A stretch of 6,387 nt of DNA from a bacterium. GTDB lineage: Bacteria; Krumholzibacteriota; Krumholzibacteriia; Krumholzibacteriales; WJIX01. The position numbers and the translations under genes were made by a program. This document shows positions 1 through 5,874 of the stretch, piece after piece. The stretch's first letter is position 1; the number at the start of each line of letters is the position of its first letter. Location of the stretch: positions 1 through 6,387 of the forward strand of contig JAGHBT010000091.1 of the NCBI GenBank assembly GCA_021160845.1, given 5' to 3'. The notes under the pieces are model-generated. The model saw nothing but the letters and a program-made list of their open reading frames with translations. It did no database searches and was not told where the DNA came from.

Positions 1-75
1 AAGTTAAAGTGAAAAACCCTATCACAAGCTCTGAAAAGGTTTATTAGAAACAAGGATATTCCTTATTGTGTTTAA
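1..75. other. Left flank, no gene seen
   Basis: AT-rich sequence downstream of the minus-strand lipoprotein gene. No coding frame with a start and ribosome binding site is supported here. The only structure is a short hairpin (AAGGA, 3-base loop, TCCTT) at 52-64, listed separately. Confidence 0.5.
52..64 (-). terminator. Weak hairpin downstream of the UshA-like gene, possible terminator
   Basis: Five-base-pair stem AAGGA/TCCTT with a three-base loop, 11 bases past the stop codon of the minus-strand gene. Read on the minus strand it is followed by GTTTCT, only a poor U-tract. The position suits a terminator, but the stem is short and AT-rich, so this is a weak call. Confidence 0.2.
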
Positions 76-1062
76 CTATCTATACTTCTTCTTACCCTCC
101 TCCTTGTCCGTTAACGCGACACCGTGGCTATGGAATATCCTTTTTACTTCATCATCGATTGGCATCTCAGTTTTTAAAGGCTCCAGCTTAACGGCGGCGT
201 ATTCAACTTCACCCTTTTTGGAAATTTCAAGCTCAAGTTTTCCCACAAACTTCCCCTTGCCCCCAACTCCCAATAGCAATGTTTCACCCACTTTTTCTAC
301 TTTGTCAATCTTCGAATTACCATGCCCGGTAATAGCTATGTCAAAAAGAGGCACTTGTTCAAGAAAACGCCTGGTATTATCCAACTCCATATGACTAAGC
401 ACTACCAGGAAATCAACCTCCTTCTTCATCCGCACAGCTACAGAATTAAGCGTCTCCACAGCAGGATCGAGTCTGAATTTCGAACGATTTATATAATCCG
501 GGAACCTGATGGAATCATCCAGCACCCCTGTTATCCCCACCTTTAGACCAGAATCAAACTCCTTTATTATATAGGCAGGTTCAAAAACCCTTTTCCCATC
601 CTTAGTATAGACAAGATTGGCAACCATAACATCAAAGGAGAAAACATCAGCAACATCATTCAAATAATCCAAACCGAAGATAAACTCTGCCTCACCCGGA
701 GTAAAAACATCAAGCTCCATCACTTCATAACATTCCATTATTAAATTTGCTCTATCCTTTGTGAAGGACAGATCCAAGCTAAAATCATCGCCGCAGTCAA
801 GAAATATGGAATTGGGGGATTTTGATCTTGTTCTCTTAACAAATGTAACCATGCGGCCAAGCCCACCCATATCCTGTACCGCGCAACCGCATGATCTAAT
901 ATTTCCATGCAGACCACTGGTAAAAAGAATTGTCAGCTTAGTCCTGCTTTTCAACTTGTGTTTCTCCTTTTTGTTCTCTTCTGAACAGGAAACGACAAGC
1001 GAAAAAACAAGCAATATAATTAGTAATAAAATAAGTCTGTGTCTCTTTGCCATAATGAACAT
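76..1062 (-). CDS. UshA-like metallophosphatase-fold lipoprotein with CGC motif, degenerate active site
   Basis: A 328-residue exported lipoprotein resembling the N-terminal metallophosphatase domain of UshA/5'-nucleotidases; the separate C-terminal nucleotide-binding domain is absent. Residues 5-25 form a basic then hydrophobic signal ending in VVS-C26, a lipobox. Recognisable family blocks are ILFTSGLHG (45-53), GGLGR (66-70), LDCGDD (88-93), VANL (147-150), VGITGV (175-180), VVLSHM (220-225) and ITGHGN (244-249). Several metal ligands are changed: the Asp of TNDxHG is Gly50, GNHEFD reads GEAEF (123-127), and the second His of GHxH is Asn249. A Cys-Gly-Cys pair (58-60) precedes GGLGR, as in UshA-like (seleno)protein relatives that I recall from deltaproteobacteria. 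It may therefore have a redox or metal-binding role rather than nucleotidase activity (inference). The ATG at 1062 is preferred over that at 1089 because GAGG lies 7 bases upstream. It is transcribed away from the two-component genes. Confidence 0.82.
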   Translation of the reverse strand: MFIMAKRHRLILLLIILLVFSLVVSCSEENKKEKHKLKSRTKLTILFTSGLHGNIRSCGCAVQDMGGLGRMVTFVKRTRSKSPNSIFLDCGDDFSLDLSFTKDRANLIMECYEVMELDVFTPGEAEFIFGLDYLNDVADVFSFDVMVANLVYTKDGKRVFEPAYIIKEFDSGLKVGITGVLDDSIRFPDYINRSKFRLDPAVETLNSVAVRMKKEVDFLVVLSHMELDNTRRFLEQVPLFDIAITGHGNSKIDKVEKVGETLLLGVGGKGKFVGKLELEISKKGEVEYAAVKLEPLKTEMPIDDEVKRIFHSHGVALTDKEEGKKKYR

Positions 1063-1067
1063 CTTTT

Positions 1068-1073
1068 CACCTC
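1068..1073 (-). promoter_or_regulatory. Shine-Dalgarno GAGGTG that sets the start of the UshA-like gene
   Basis: On the minus strand GAGGTG is followed by AAAAG and then ATG at 1062-1060, with 7 bases between GAGG and the start. The upstream in-frame ATG at 1089-1087 has no purine-rich site before it, and starting there would add nine residues ahead of the signal peptide. This favours 1062. Confidence 0.7.
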
Positions 1074-1199
1074 GCAGTATCAAAACCATCGTACTTAACT
1101 ACTGTCCGCCCCCCAATCATCAATGAACTCCCAAAACAAAACCCCGGAAGCTATTGTTGAAATATAATCAAATTATGCCCCTTTTTTCCAGTAACAAAA

Positions 1200-1228
1200 T
1201 TGATTCCGAAATAATTTTGGTTTAATAA
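1200..1228 (+). promoter_or_regulatory. Possible sigma-70-type promoter for the two-component operon
   Basis: TTGATT (1200-1205) and TAATAA (1223-1228) are separated by 17 bases. The match to TTGACA/TATAAT is partial, and the surrounding AT-richness makes chance matches likely. It would leave a leader of about 165 bases before the kinase start. Confidence 0.25.
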
Positions 1229-1340
1229 AGGGACACTTTACTTAATTCCAAGATCATGCAAAGCGGGAACACTTCAAGAAAGGTATACCCTTATTCCCCG
1301 AATTCAGGGCTTCCCCTTTTCCGAATTATCTTGAACCCTC

Positions 1341-1390
1341 CCTCTTTTCCAGCTATTCTCACCGTAACGTAATGACTTGGGGAAAAGAGG
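1341..1390 (+). promoter_or_regulatory. 10-bp inverted repeat masking the kinase ribosome binding site
   Basis: CCTCTTTTCC (1341-1350) is perfectly complementary to GGAAAAGAGG (1381-1390), with 30 bases between. The right arm contains AGAGG, the best Shine-Dalgarno candidate for the kinase start at 1401. A second upstream stretch, CTTTTCC (1316-1322), could pair with GGAAAAG (1381-1387) instead. In RNA this could occlude the ribosome binding site and keep kinase translation low or conditional. The pairing is visible; the regulatory role is inference. Confidence 0.4.
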
Positions 1391-1400
1391 AAAACAGGTT

Positions 1401-2750
1401 ATGAACAAATCGGGAGCCTTATCCATATTCAGAAACAGCTGGATGATTCTGGCTCTCCTCATAATTACAGCGATCCTTTTATCCACAAACTGGTATTATT
1501 ACACGAAAACAAAGGAACATCTGGACAATGAATTCGGGATTCGGCTTCAATCGGTCGCCTCTCTTGTTTCTTCCAATCTTGAAGCCAGCCTTTTTCAATT
1601 TAACACTGACCCCTTTTATGTAACTCTTCCTGATACGGTTGTCTCCATATTGAAAAAGATTCAATCCGCATATTCAATCTCAAACATCCTCGTCTTGAGA
1701 GAAGATGGTATAACCATTTTTTCCCTTAACTCATACCTTATTCCGTCAAACGATCAATACCCTATGTGGAACATGGATTATAAAGCGATTGTAAGAGCGC
1801 TTGAAGGAACTTCCTCTTCCACAAATCTATACAAATCCCCAGGAGGAACCTACATGAAGGCGGGGTACGCGCCCATCGCCACTCCCGGGGAACCATCTGA
1901 ATTCGTGGTGACCGTGGAAGCCAACGCCGCATTTCTTAAAAGCCTTCAAGATATAAAATCACTGCTGGTAATTATCACTGCCATTTCAATAATTGGTATT
2001 ATTCTATTTATAAGCTTTGTCCTTAAGGCCACCGGGGCACTTATTAAAGCGCGCGAATCCCTGATGCGTTCTGAAACCCTGGCTACAGTCGGTAGAATGA
2101 CCGCTGGAATAGCTCATGAGATAAGAAATCCACTCTTTATTATCAGAAGCAGCGCAGAGAAATTAAGGGAAACCAACCCCGAGCAAGCAAGTGAAATAGA
2201 TGAATTTATTATCGAAGAAGTCGACAGGCTAAACACAACACTTACGGAATATCTTTTATTTTCAAAAGACAAAAAAGCCGTCAAACAACCTCTTGATCTT
2301 ATAAAGGTTCTAAACAAAAGCCTGCATCTTGTCAACAAAGGCTTGGAACAAAATAAACCCACTGTTAAAACAAATTTTTTAACCGACTCAGCCCCTTTTG
2401 TTGGCGGAGAAAAACAACTTATACAATCCTTTCTTAACATTCTCATTAACGCGATTCAGGCGACTTCGGAAAATGGAAAAATAGAAATACTGTTTAAAAA
2501 TCTTGCAGATGAATACATAATCGAGTTCACGGATAATGGCGGTGGCATACCCGCTAAAACGATAGCGAAAATATTTGAACCATTCTACACGACGAAAGCG
2601 ACGGGAAGCGGATTGGGATTGGCAATCGTTAAGAAAACAATTGAAGCTCATAATGGGAAAATAGATGTCAGAAGCAAAATAAACTCGGGAACTACCGTTA
2701 CAATCAACCTCCCTAAAAACAGGCCAGAGCCAGGAGAAATCGATGAGTAA
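1401..2750 (+). CDS. Membrane sensor histidine kinase, NtrB/AtoS type
   Basis: A 449-residue inner-membrane histidine kinase. TM1 lies at about 14-31 and TM2 at about 188-208. Between them is a periplasmic domain of about 155 residues whose end (YAPI...VVTVEANAAFL, 156-179) looks like a Cache/PDC-type ligand sensor (inference). There is no HAMP or cytoplasmic PAS domain; a short helix leads directly to the H-box GRMTAGIAHEIRNPL (phospho-accepting His239). The ATPase domain has the N-box NILINAIQAT (346-355), G1 DNGGGIP (378-384), F-box FEPFYTTK (392-399) and G2 GSGLGLAIV (402-410), so it looks catalytically intact. It should phosphorylate the regulator encoded next, whose start overlaps this gene by 8 bases. 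ATG 1401 is chosen, with GAGG 10 bases upstream; an in-frame TTG at 1377 adds only eight basic residues and lacks a site. The signal sensed is unknown. Confidence 0.93.
   Translation: MNKSGALSIFRNSWMILALLIITAILLSTNWYYYTKTKEHLDNEFGIRLQSVASLVSSNLEASLFQFNTDPFYVTLPDTVVSILKKIQSAYSISNILVLREDGITIFSLNSYLIPSNDQYPMWNMDYKAIVRALEGTSSSTNLYKSPGGTYMKAGYAPIATPGEPSEFVVTVEANAAFLKSLQDIKSLLVIITAISIIGIILFISFVLKATGALIKARESLMRSETLATVGRMTAGIAHEIRNPLFIIRSSAEKLRETNPEQASEIDEFIIEEVDRLNTTLTEYLLFSKDKKAVKQPLDLIKVLNKSLHLVNKGLEQNKPTVKTNFLTDSAPFVGGEKQLIQSFLNILINAIQATSENGKIEILFKNLADEYIIEFTDNGGGIPAKTIAKIFEPFYTTKATGSGLGLAIVKKTIEAHNGKIDVRSKINSGTTVTINLPKNRPEPGEIDE
2732..2736 (+). promoter_or_regulatory. Shine-Dalgarno AGGAG of the response regulator, inside the kinase gene
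   Basis: AGGAG lies 6 bases before ATG 2743 and within the last codons of the kinase gene. The start overlaps the kinase stop (ATGAGTAA), so translation of the two genes is probably coupled, fixing kinase to regulator stoichiometry. Confidence 0.75.
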
Positions 2751-4086
2751 AGTTCTTATTATAGACGATGAAAAAAAAATCGTTAAACTCCTCTCCGATA
2801 AAATTTCAGGGGAAGGGCATAATGTCCAAACCAGTTTAAGCGCCGAAGAGGGACTTGGGATAATAAAAAAATCACCCCCAGATATCGTCCTGTGTGACCT
2901 GAAGCTTGGTGGAATGGATGGACTCGAACTTTTACGCGCTGTCAAGAAGGAATACCCCCAAACCGATTTTATAATTATGACCGCATACGCCAGCGCTAAA
3001 ACAGCCGTAACAGCTATGAAGGAAGGAGCGTATGAATATCTCATAAAACCTTTCCAGATGGAAGAAGTCCTGCTGCTGATTAAAAGAATTCAGGAAAGAC
3101 AGAACCTTGTAGCCCAAAATGACGCTCTGAAAAAAAATGCCGCACTCAAAGAAACTGATCATAAAATAATAGGTTCCTCCAGAGAGATAACCAATATCAA
3201 AGCTCAAATACAAAAAGTCGCCGTAACGGACACTCCCGTTCTAATTCAGGGGGAAAGCGGTACAGGTAAAGAGCTGGCGGCGGAATTAATACATTCAGAA
3301 AGTCTCCGAACAAAAAATCCCTTTATAATCTTAAATTGCGCGGCGATCCCAGAAACCCTTATGGAATCGGAACTCTTCGGCCACGAGAAGGGGGCATTTA
3401 CAGATGCTTCAACCAAAAAGCCTGGCCTTTTCAGCCTCGCGGACTCAGGAACGCTCTTTCTCGACGAAATCGGCGATATGCCACTTTCCATTCAGGCCAA
3501 ACTGCTTCGGGTAATCGAAAACGGTGAATTCATGCCGCTCGGCGGTCTAAAAACAATAAAAGTCAATGTCAGAATTGTAGCGGCAACTAACAAAGACCTT
3601 AATAAATTAAGTGTCGATGGAATGTTCAGAAAGGATCTCCTGTTCAGATTAAATGTTTTTCCCATAACTATACCTCCCCTCCGGGAAAGAAAATCAGATA
3701 TTATTCCCATCGCAACCAGCTTTTTGCGGAAACTTGGCAGACCTTCAGACGAAATATCCTTAGATATTGGAGACCTTCTTTTGAACTACTACTGGCCAGG
3801 TAATATCCGTGAATTGAGGAATGTGCTGGAAAGAGCGTTTATTCTCGCAGGCTCCGAACAAATCTCAACCGAACATTTCAATCTGCTCGGAGAGAAGAGG
3901 AATGAATTCCGTGAGGATTCAATTAATTCGCTTCTCGGCAAAAGAAGCCTCCCCGAGATTGAAAAAATTCTTATTGAAAACGCCCTTGAAAAATCGGCTG
4001 GAAACAAGAGCAAAGCCGCTAAAATATTAGGTATAACGAGAAGAACCCTCTACGGAAGGTTGGGAAAATACAATATTCAACACTGA
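2743..4086 (+). CDS. Sigma-54-dependent response regulator, NtrC/AtoC type
   Basis: A 447-residue cytoplasmic activator of full family length. The receiver domain (about 1-118) has the acidic pair D8/D9, phospho-acceptor D52 (VLCDLKLGGMDG), T80 and K102 (IKPF). The AAA+ domain (about 141-370) has Walker A GESGTGKE (170-177), Walker B GTLFLDEIGD (236-245) and the arginine-rich segment FRKDLLFRLNVFPI (295-308), followed by PPLRER and WPGNIREL. The sigma-54-contact loop reads GAFTDA (217-222) rather than GAFTGA. The C-terminus carries a Fis-type helix-turn-helix (about 405-443: NKSKAAKILGITRRTLYGRL). Phosphorylation by the upstream kinase should drive oligomerisation, ATP hydrolysis and open-complex formation at a -24/-12 promoter. 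Such a promoter, with an inverted-repeat enhancer, lies just downstream, making the 4256 operon its likely target (inference). The gene overlaps the kinase by 8 bases. Confidence 0.95.
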   Translation: MSKVLIIDDEKKIVKLLSDKISGEGHNVQTSLSAEEGLGIIKKSPPDIVLCDLKLGGMDGLELLRAVKKEYPQTDFIIMTAYASAKTAVTAMKEGAYEYLIKPFQMEEVLLLIKRIQERQNLVAQNDALKKNAALKETDHKIIGSSREITNIKAQIQKVAVTDTPVLIQGESGTGKELAAELIHSESLRTKNPFIILNCAAIPETLMESELFGHEKGAFTDASTKKPGLFSLADSGTLFLDEIGDMPLSIQAKLLRVIENGEFMPLGGLKTIKVNVRIVAATNKDLNKLSVDGMFRKDLLFRLNVFPITIPPLRERKSDIIPIATSFLRKLGRPSDEISLDIGDLLLNYYWPGNIRELRNVLERAFILAGSEQISTEHFNLLGEKRNEFREDSINSLLGKRSLPEIEKILIENALEKSAGNKSKAAKILGITRRTLYGRLGKYNIQH

Positions 4087-4092
4087 GTTCCG

Positions 4093-4125
4093 TTTGTGTA
4101 CAACCCGGTACACAAAGAATGTACC
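4093..4125 (+). promoter_or_regulatory. Inverted-repeat enhancer (UAS) for the NtrC-type regulator
   Basis: TTTGTGTAC (4093-4101) and GTACACAAA (4108-4116) form a perfect 9-bp inverted repeat with a six-base spacer. A third half-site, TGTACC (4120-4125), makes a second dyad with GGTACA (4107-4112). The array begins 7 bases after the regulator stop codon. Its centre is about 130 bases upstream of the start point predicted from the -24/-12 promoter, the usual distance for an enhancer bound by an NtrC-type dimer. A transcription terminator is an alternative, but no T-run follows on the plus strand. Confidence 0.7.
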
Positions 4126-4151
4126 ATTCGGGACAAAACCTAAAAAACATT

Positions 4152-4158
4152 GGAGGGG
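4152..4158 (+). promoter_or_regulatory. Strong Shine-Dalgarno (GGAGGGG) of a small ORF
   Basis: GGAGGGG lies 5 bases before ATG 4164. It is the strongest anti-SD match in the window and is not used by any long gene, which is the main reason to take the small ORF at 4164 seriously. It lies upstream of the sigma-54 start site, so it is present only on read-through transcripts. Confidence 0.45.
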
Positions 4159-4163
4159 CATTA

Positions 4164-4253
4164 ATGCTAACATACCAAATAACAATTAGTTATATACAAT
4201 CTGCTCTGTGGCACAGCATTTGCCCTCTTGAAAAATCAAAAAGGAGAATGTGA
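4164..4253 (+). CDS. Candidate 29-residue small ORF / leader peptide
   Basis: A 29-codon frame begins at ATG 4164 behind GGAGGGG and ends with TGA at 4251-4253, two bases before the ATG of the helical-repeat gene. The peptide begins MLTYQITISYIQSALW, moderately hydrophobic, and ends in the basic stretch EKSKRRM. The sigma-54 promoter at 4209-4224 lies inside it, so it could be translated only from RNA reading through from the two-component operon or from an unseen promoter. If translated, ribosomes would stop over the next gene's Shine-Dalgarno and could couple or block its initiation. I do not recognise the peptide. The frame is short enough to be chance, and the promoter overlap argues for that. 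Confidence 0.35.
   Translation: MLTYQITISYIQSALWHSICPLEKSKRRM
4209..4224 (+). promoter_or_regulatory. Sigma-54 (-24/-12) promoter
   Basis: TGGCAC (4209-4214), five bases, then TTGC (4220-4223) matches the RpoN consensus TGGCACG-N4-TTGCW, with differences only at the G after TGGCAC and the final W. The invariant GG (4210-4211) and GC (4222-4223) have the required spacing, putting the start near 4234-4235, about 20 bases before the ATG at 4256. The -24 element sits in a small palindrome, CTGTG-G-CACAG (4206-4216). The adjacent gene encodes a sigma-54 activator, and an inverted-repeat enhancer lies upstream. Confidence 0.8.
4241..4246 (+). promoter_or_regulatory. Shine-Dalgarno AAGGAG that sets the start at 4256
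   Basis: AAGGAG is 9 bases before ATG 4256 but only 3 bases before an in-frame GTG at 4250, too close for initiation. ATG 4256 is therefore the likely start, two codons shorter than the maximal frame. Confidence 0.7.
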
Positions 4254-4255
4254 AA

Positions 4256-5545
4256 ATGATTTACTCAAAGAAAATAACCTGTTTTATAGCGATATTCCTA
4301 TCGGCGCTCACTCTGTCCGGTGTAGTGAAGGCTCAGAACATAGGTCAACTCGAAATACAAGATGCTCTCGATCGGACTGATCGAATAATAGATGAAGCAA
4401 AAGGGATTGTTAGTGAAAGCCGGAGCCAGACAGCCCGAGTAACACTGGAAAAGGCTTTATATCTTCAGAAAAGTGCAAGAAAAGCCCAACTTAGAACTGA
4501 TTCCAAAAAAAACACAATATCCTACAAGCTGACGATGGAAGCCAGAGACCAAGCAAAACGCGCTATAGCTCTCGCCAAAACTGAAACCAGGATGGTAGAA
4601 CAACACAGAAGGGTTTTTGAAAGAACACATGAGAGGTTGAATAACCTTAACGGACGATTAATGGAAACAGCCACAAAGGATATGAGAACATACAAACTCA
4701 TCCGTGATGCCGAAACAATGCTTGAAAAATCACATACAAATATTACTCAAATGCGTAACCAACTTGCTCTTAAACTCGCGATCAACGCCCAAAAAATGGT
4801 CAGCAACGCTGAAACCAGGTTTAGAAAAGTAAACAACCTCAGAAAAATGTGTTTGCGCAGACTCTCTCTTATGAAAAGATTAACATCACTCGCGGGCAAC
4901 CAGGTTGATGGCAACATGGATCAAAGAAACAAGAAACAACTTGAAATGGCAAAGAACCAACTTGAAAAAGCAAAGTCTTTCTTTGAAGAAGGTAGGTACA
5001 ACGCCTGCAGAATAACCATAGTAAAGAGTGAAAAAAGTATGAGAAGCCTTATGAACAATATAAACCCTGCCGATGAAAACAGGATTCAAGCCATGCTCGG
5101 ACAGACATGGACATTCTACAAAAAAACCAGCGAGGCGATGGAAACATCCGGAGGCTCGGCAACCGACAAGCATTTTCTTAAACAGGCCGAGAAAACACTT
5201 CGGCAAGCCGAAAAAAATGCGCAAAACGGGAATTACAAACAGGCAGAGAAACTGATTATCCGGGCGCGCTCAATACTCAGGAAGGGCTCGGCTACCGCCG
5301 GGCCAAATCTCTCCGAAGAAGGAATAGAAACAAAGCTTAAGAAACTAGAGACAAAAATGGCTGATATCAATATTGTTATTGAAAACTGCTCAAGGGATGA
5401 AAGCAAAGCCTTGTACACTAGAGCAACTAAACATCTAAATAAAGCACGTGAATATGTGAGGAACGGTGATTTCAAATCAGCCTCCGCCGAAGTTAAAATC
5501 ACTAATAATCTCTTTGATCGTATAACGGAAATATGCTCTATCTAA
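4256..5545 (+). CDS. Secreted all-helical repeat protein, function unknown
   Basis: A 429-residue protein with a Sec signal peptide (KK at 5-6, hydrophobic 7-24, likely cleavage VVKA26/QN), so periplasmic or outer-membrane associated. The mature part is rich in Lys, Ala, Gln and Glu and appears entirely helical. It contains repeated helical hairpins of the form LxxAxxxLxxAx6GxYxxA, seen at 308-341, 229-262 and 387-420, where equivalent residues recur every 79 (G246/G325/G404; Y248/Y327/F406). An earlier, weaker copy at about 148-181 is offset by 80, and the first third (34-110) may hold a divergent fifth. The hairpins recall TPR-like solenoids, but I do not recognise the family. It is the first gene behind the sigma-54 promoter and overlaps the next gene by 13 bases, so it is probably made with the lipoprotein and barrel protein. 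A scaffold or periplasmic adaptor role is a guess. Confidence 0.85.
   Translation: MIYSKKITCFIAIFLSALTLSGVVKAQNIGQLEIQDALDRTDRIIDEAKGIVSESRSQTARVTLEKALYLQKSARKAQLRTDSKKNTISYKLTMEARDQAKRAIALAKTETRMVEQHRRVFERTHERLNNLNGRLMETATKDMRTYKLIRDAETMLEKSHTNITQMRNQLALKLAINAQKMVSNAETRFRKVNNLRKMCLRRLSLMKRLTSLAGNQVDGNMDQRNKKQLEMAKNQLEKAKSFFEEGRYNACRITIVKSEKSMRSLMNNINPADENRIQAMLGQTWTFYKKTSEAMETSGGSATDKHFLKQAEKTLRQAEKNAQNGNYKQAEKLIIRARSILRKGSATAGPNLSEEGIETKLKKLETKMADINIVIENCSRDESKALYTRATKHLNKAREYVRNGDFKSASAEVKITNNLFDRITEICSI
4691..5515 (+). repeat. Protein-level repeat, period 79-80 residues
   Basis: Within the helical protein, residues 146-420 comprise four copies of a three-helix unit of about 79 residues (237 bp). 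Each has an A...L..A helix, a 12-residue step to A/C...I..A/S, and a variable third helix. Key positions are A152/A232/A311/A390, L156/L236/L315/L394, S159/A239/A318/A397 and A171/C251/A330/A409. DNA identity between copies is low by eye, indicating old duplications. Confidence 0.6.
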
Positions 5546-5874
5546 AACTTTACGCATCGGTTAGCCTGTTTGTTGTATTGAATGGCTGTGTCCAGACACA
5601 GGCAAAAATTGAAGTGGCCACCGAGATCCATCCTGAATCCGAACCAATACTCAGATTCGAGGATAAAGAAACGCTCGAAGATATATTTCTCAAAATGCAT
5701 TTGGTTATTACACAAAAAATTTCAGCTCCCAAGCGGAGTACTATGAAGAAAACAGTGACATTTGAAATCATATCAATTGTAAATACAGCAGAAGAGTTTT
5801 ATCTTCAAGGAGATACAATTGAAGCGATAAAACTCTTGAATGAAGTCGAAGAATTATTGGAGCAAAACAATTGA
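5533..5874 (+). CDS. Small lipoprotein with one helical hairpin, function unknown
   Basis: A 113-residue protein with a short signal sequence (Lys5, hydrophobic 6-16) ending in LNG-C19, an acceptable lipobox, so probably membrane-anchored on the periplasmic side. Residues 20-48 are polar and probably extended. The C-terminal half is helical, and AEEFYLQGDTIEAIKLLNEV (86-105) has the same A-x6-G-x4-A spacing as the hairpins of the protein encoded upstream. The start overlaps the upstream gene by 13 bases and has only a weak GGA before it, so translation is probably coupled. Its stop overlaps the next start (TTGA). Codons 49-66 lie in a 56-base stretch that recurs exactly at the window end. I do not recognise the family; an accessory role in the same envelope assembly is inferred from operon position only. 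Confidence 0.75.
   Translation: MLYLKLYASVSLFVVLNGCVQTQAKIEVATEIHPESEPILRFEDKETLEDIFLKMHLVITQKISAPKRSTMKKTVTFEIISIVNTAEEFYLQGDTIEAIKLLNEVEELLEQNN
5676..5731 (+). repeat. 56-bp exact direct repeat, internal copy
   Basis: Identical over 56 bases to 6332-6387. The flanking base differs on the left (T versus A), and the window ends on the right. This copy lies in the lipoprotein gene, where it encodes residues 49-66 (EDIFLKMHLVITQKISAP) within a coherent frame, so it looks like the native copy. Confidence 0.95.
5859..5862 (+). promoter_or_regulatory. Shine-Dalgarno GGAG supporting a TTG start at 5871
   Basis: GGAG lies 8 bases before TTG 5871, which overlaps the lipoprotein stop as TTGA (5871-5874). 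The next in-frame start, GTG 5913, has no comparable site and would remove the basic residues ahead of the signal hydrophobic segment. TTG 5871 is therefore preferred. Confidence 0.6.

Larger units (their letters stand above)
1063..1400. other. Divergent intergenic region
   Basis: 338 bp between two divergently transcribed genes. It is AT-rich at 1140-1260 and contains homopyrimidine stretches at 1310-1350. Items that can be pointed to are a weak sigma-70-like promoter (1200-1228), the palindrome GGTATACC (1282-1289) and a 10-bp inverted repeat (1341-1390) over the next ribosome binding site. No -24/-12 sigma-54 site and no TGTGTAC half-site like those at 4093-4125 was seen. No credible small gene was found on either strand. 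Confidence 0.6.

Noticed and set aside
68..394. Plus-strand open frame of 108 codons over the UshA-like gene
   Set aside because: It is antisense to a gene with clear family motifs, is low-complexity Ser/Pro-rich, has no ribosome binding site, and is a shadow frame.
1151..1168. TATAAT at 1163-1168 as a promoter -10 box
   Set aside because: No acceptable -35 element lies 16-18 bases upstream (the sequence there is AACCCC), and the region is AT-rich.
1282..1289. Palindrome GGTATACC upstream of the kinase as a regulator binding site
   Set aside because: It is only 8 bases and lacks the TGTGTAC half-site and spacing of the dyad at 4093-4116; this length occurs by chance in AT-rich intergenic DNA.
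2388..3044. Long minus-strand open frame (218 codons) across the kinase-regulator junction
   Set aside because: It lies opposite intact catalytic motifs of both genes and its translation shows no recognisable domain; it is a codon-bias shadow.
4093..4116. The 9-bp inverted repeat as a rho-independent terminator of the regulator gene
   Set aside because: No T-run follows on the plus strand, and the arms resemble an activator dyad with a third half-site; some attenuation cannot be excluded.
4937..4975. Near-identical 18-base direct repeat (offset 21) in the helical-repeat gene
   Set aside because: It encodes two adjacent QLExAK heptads in a coiled or helical segment and is explained by protein periodicity rather than a mobile or regulatory repeat.
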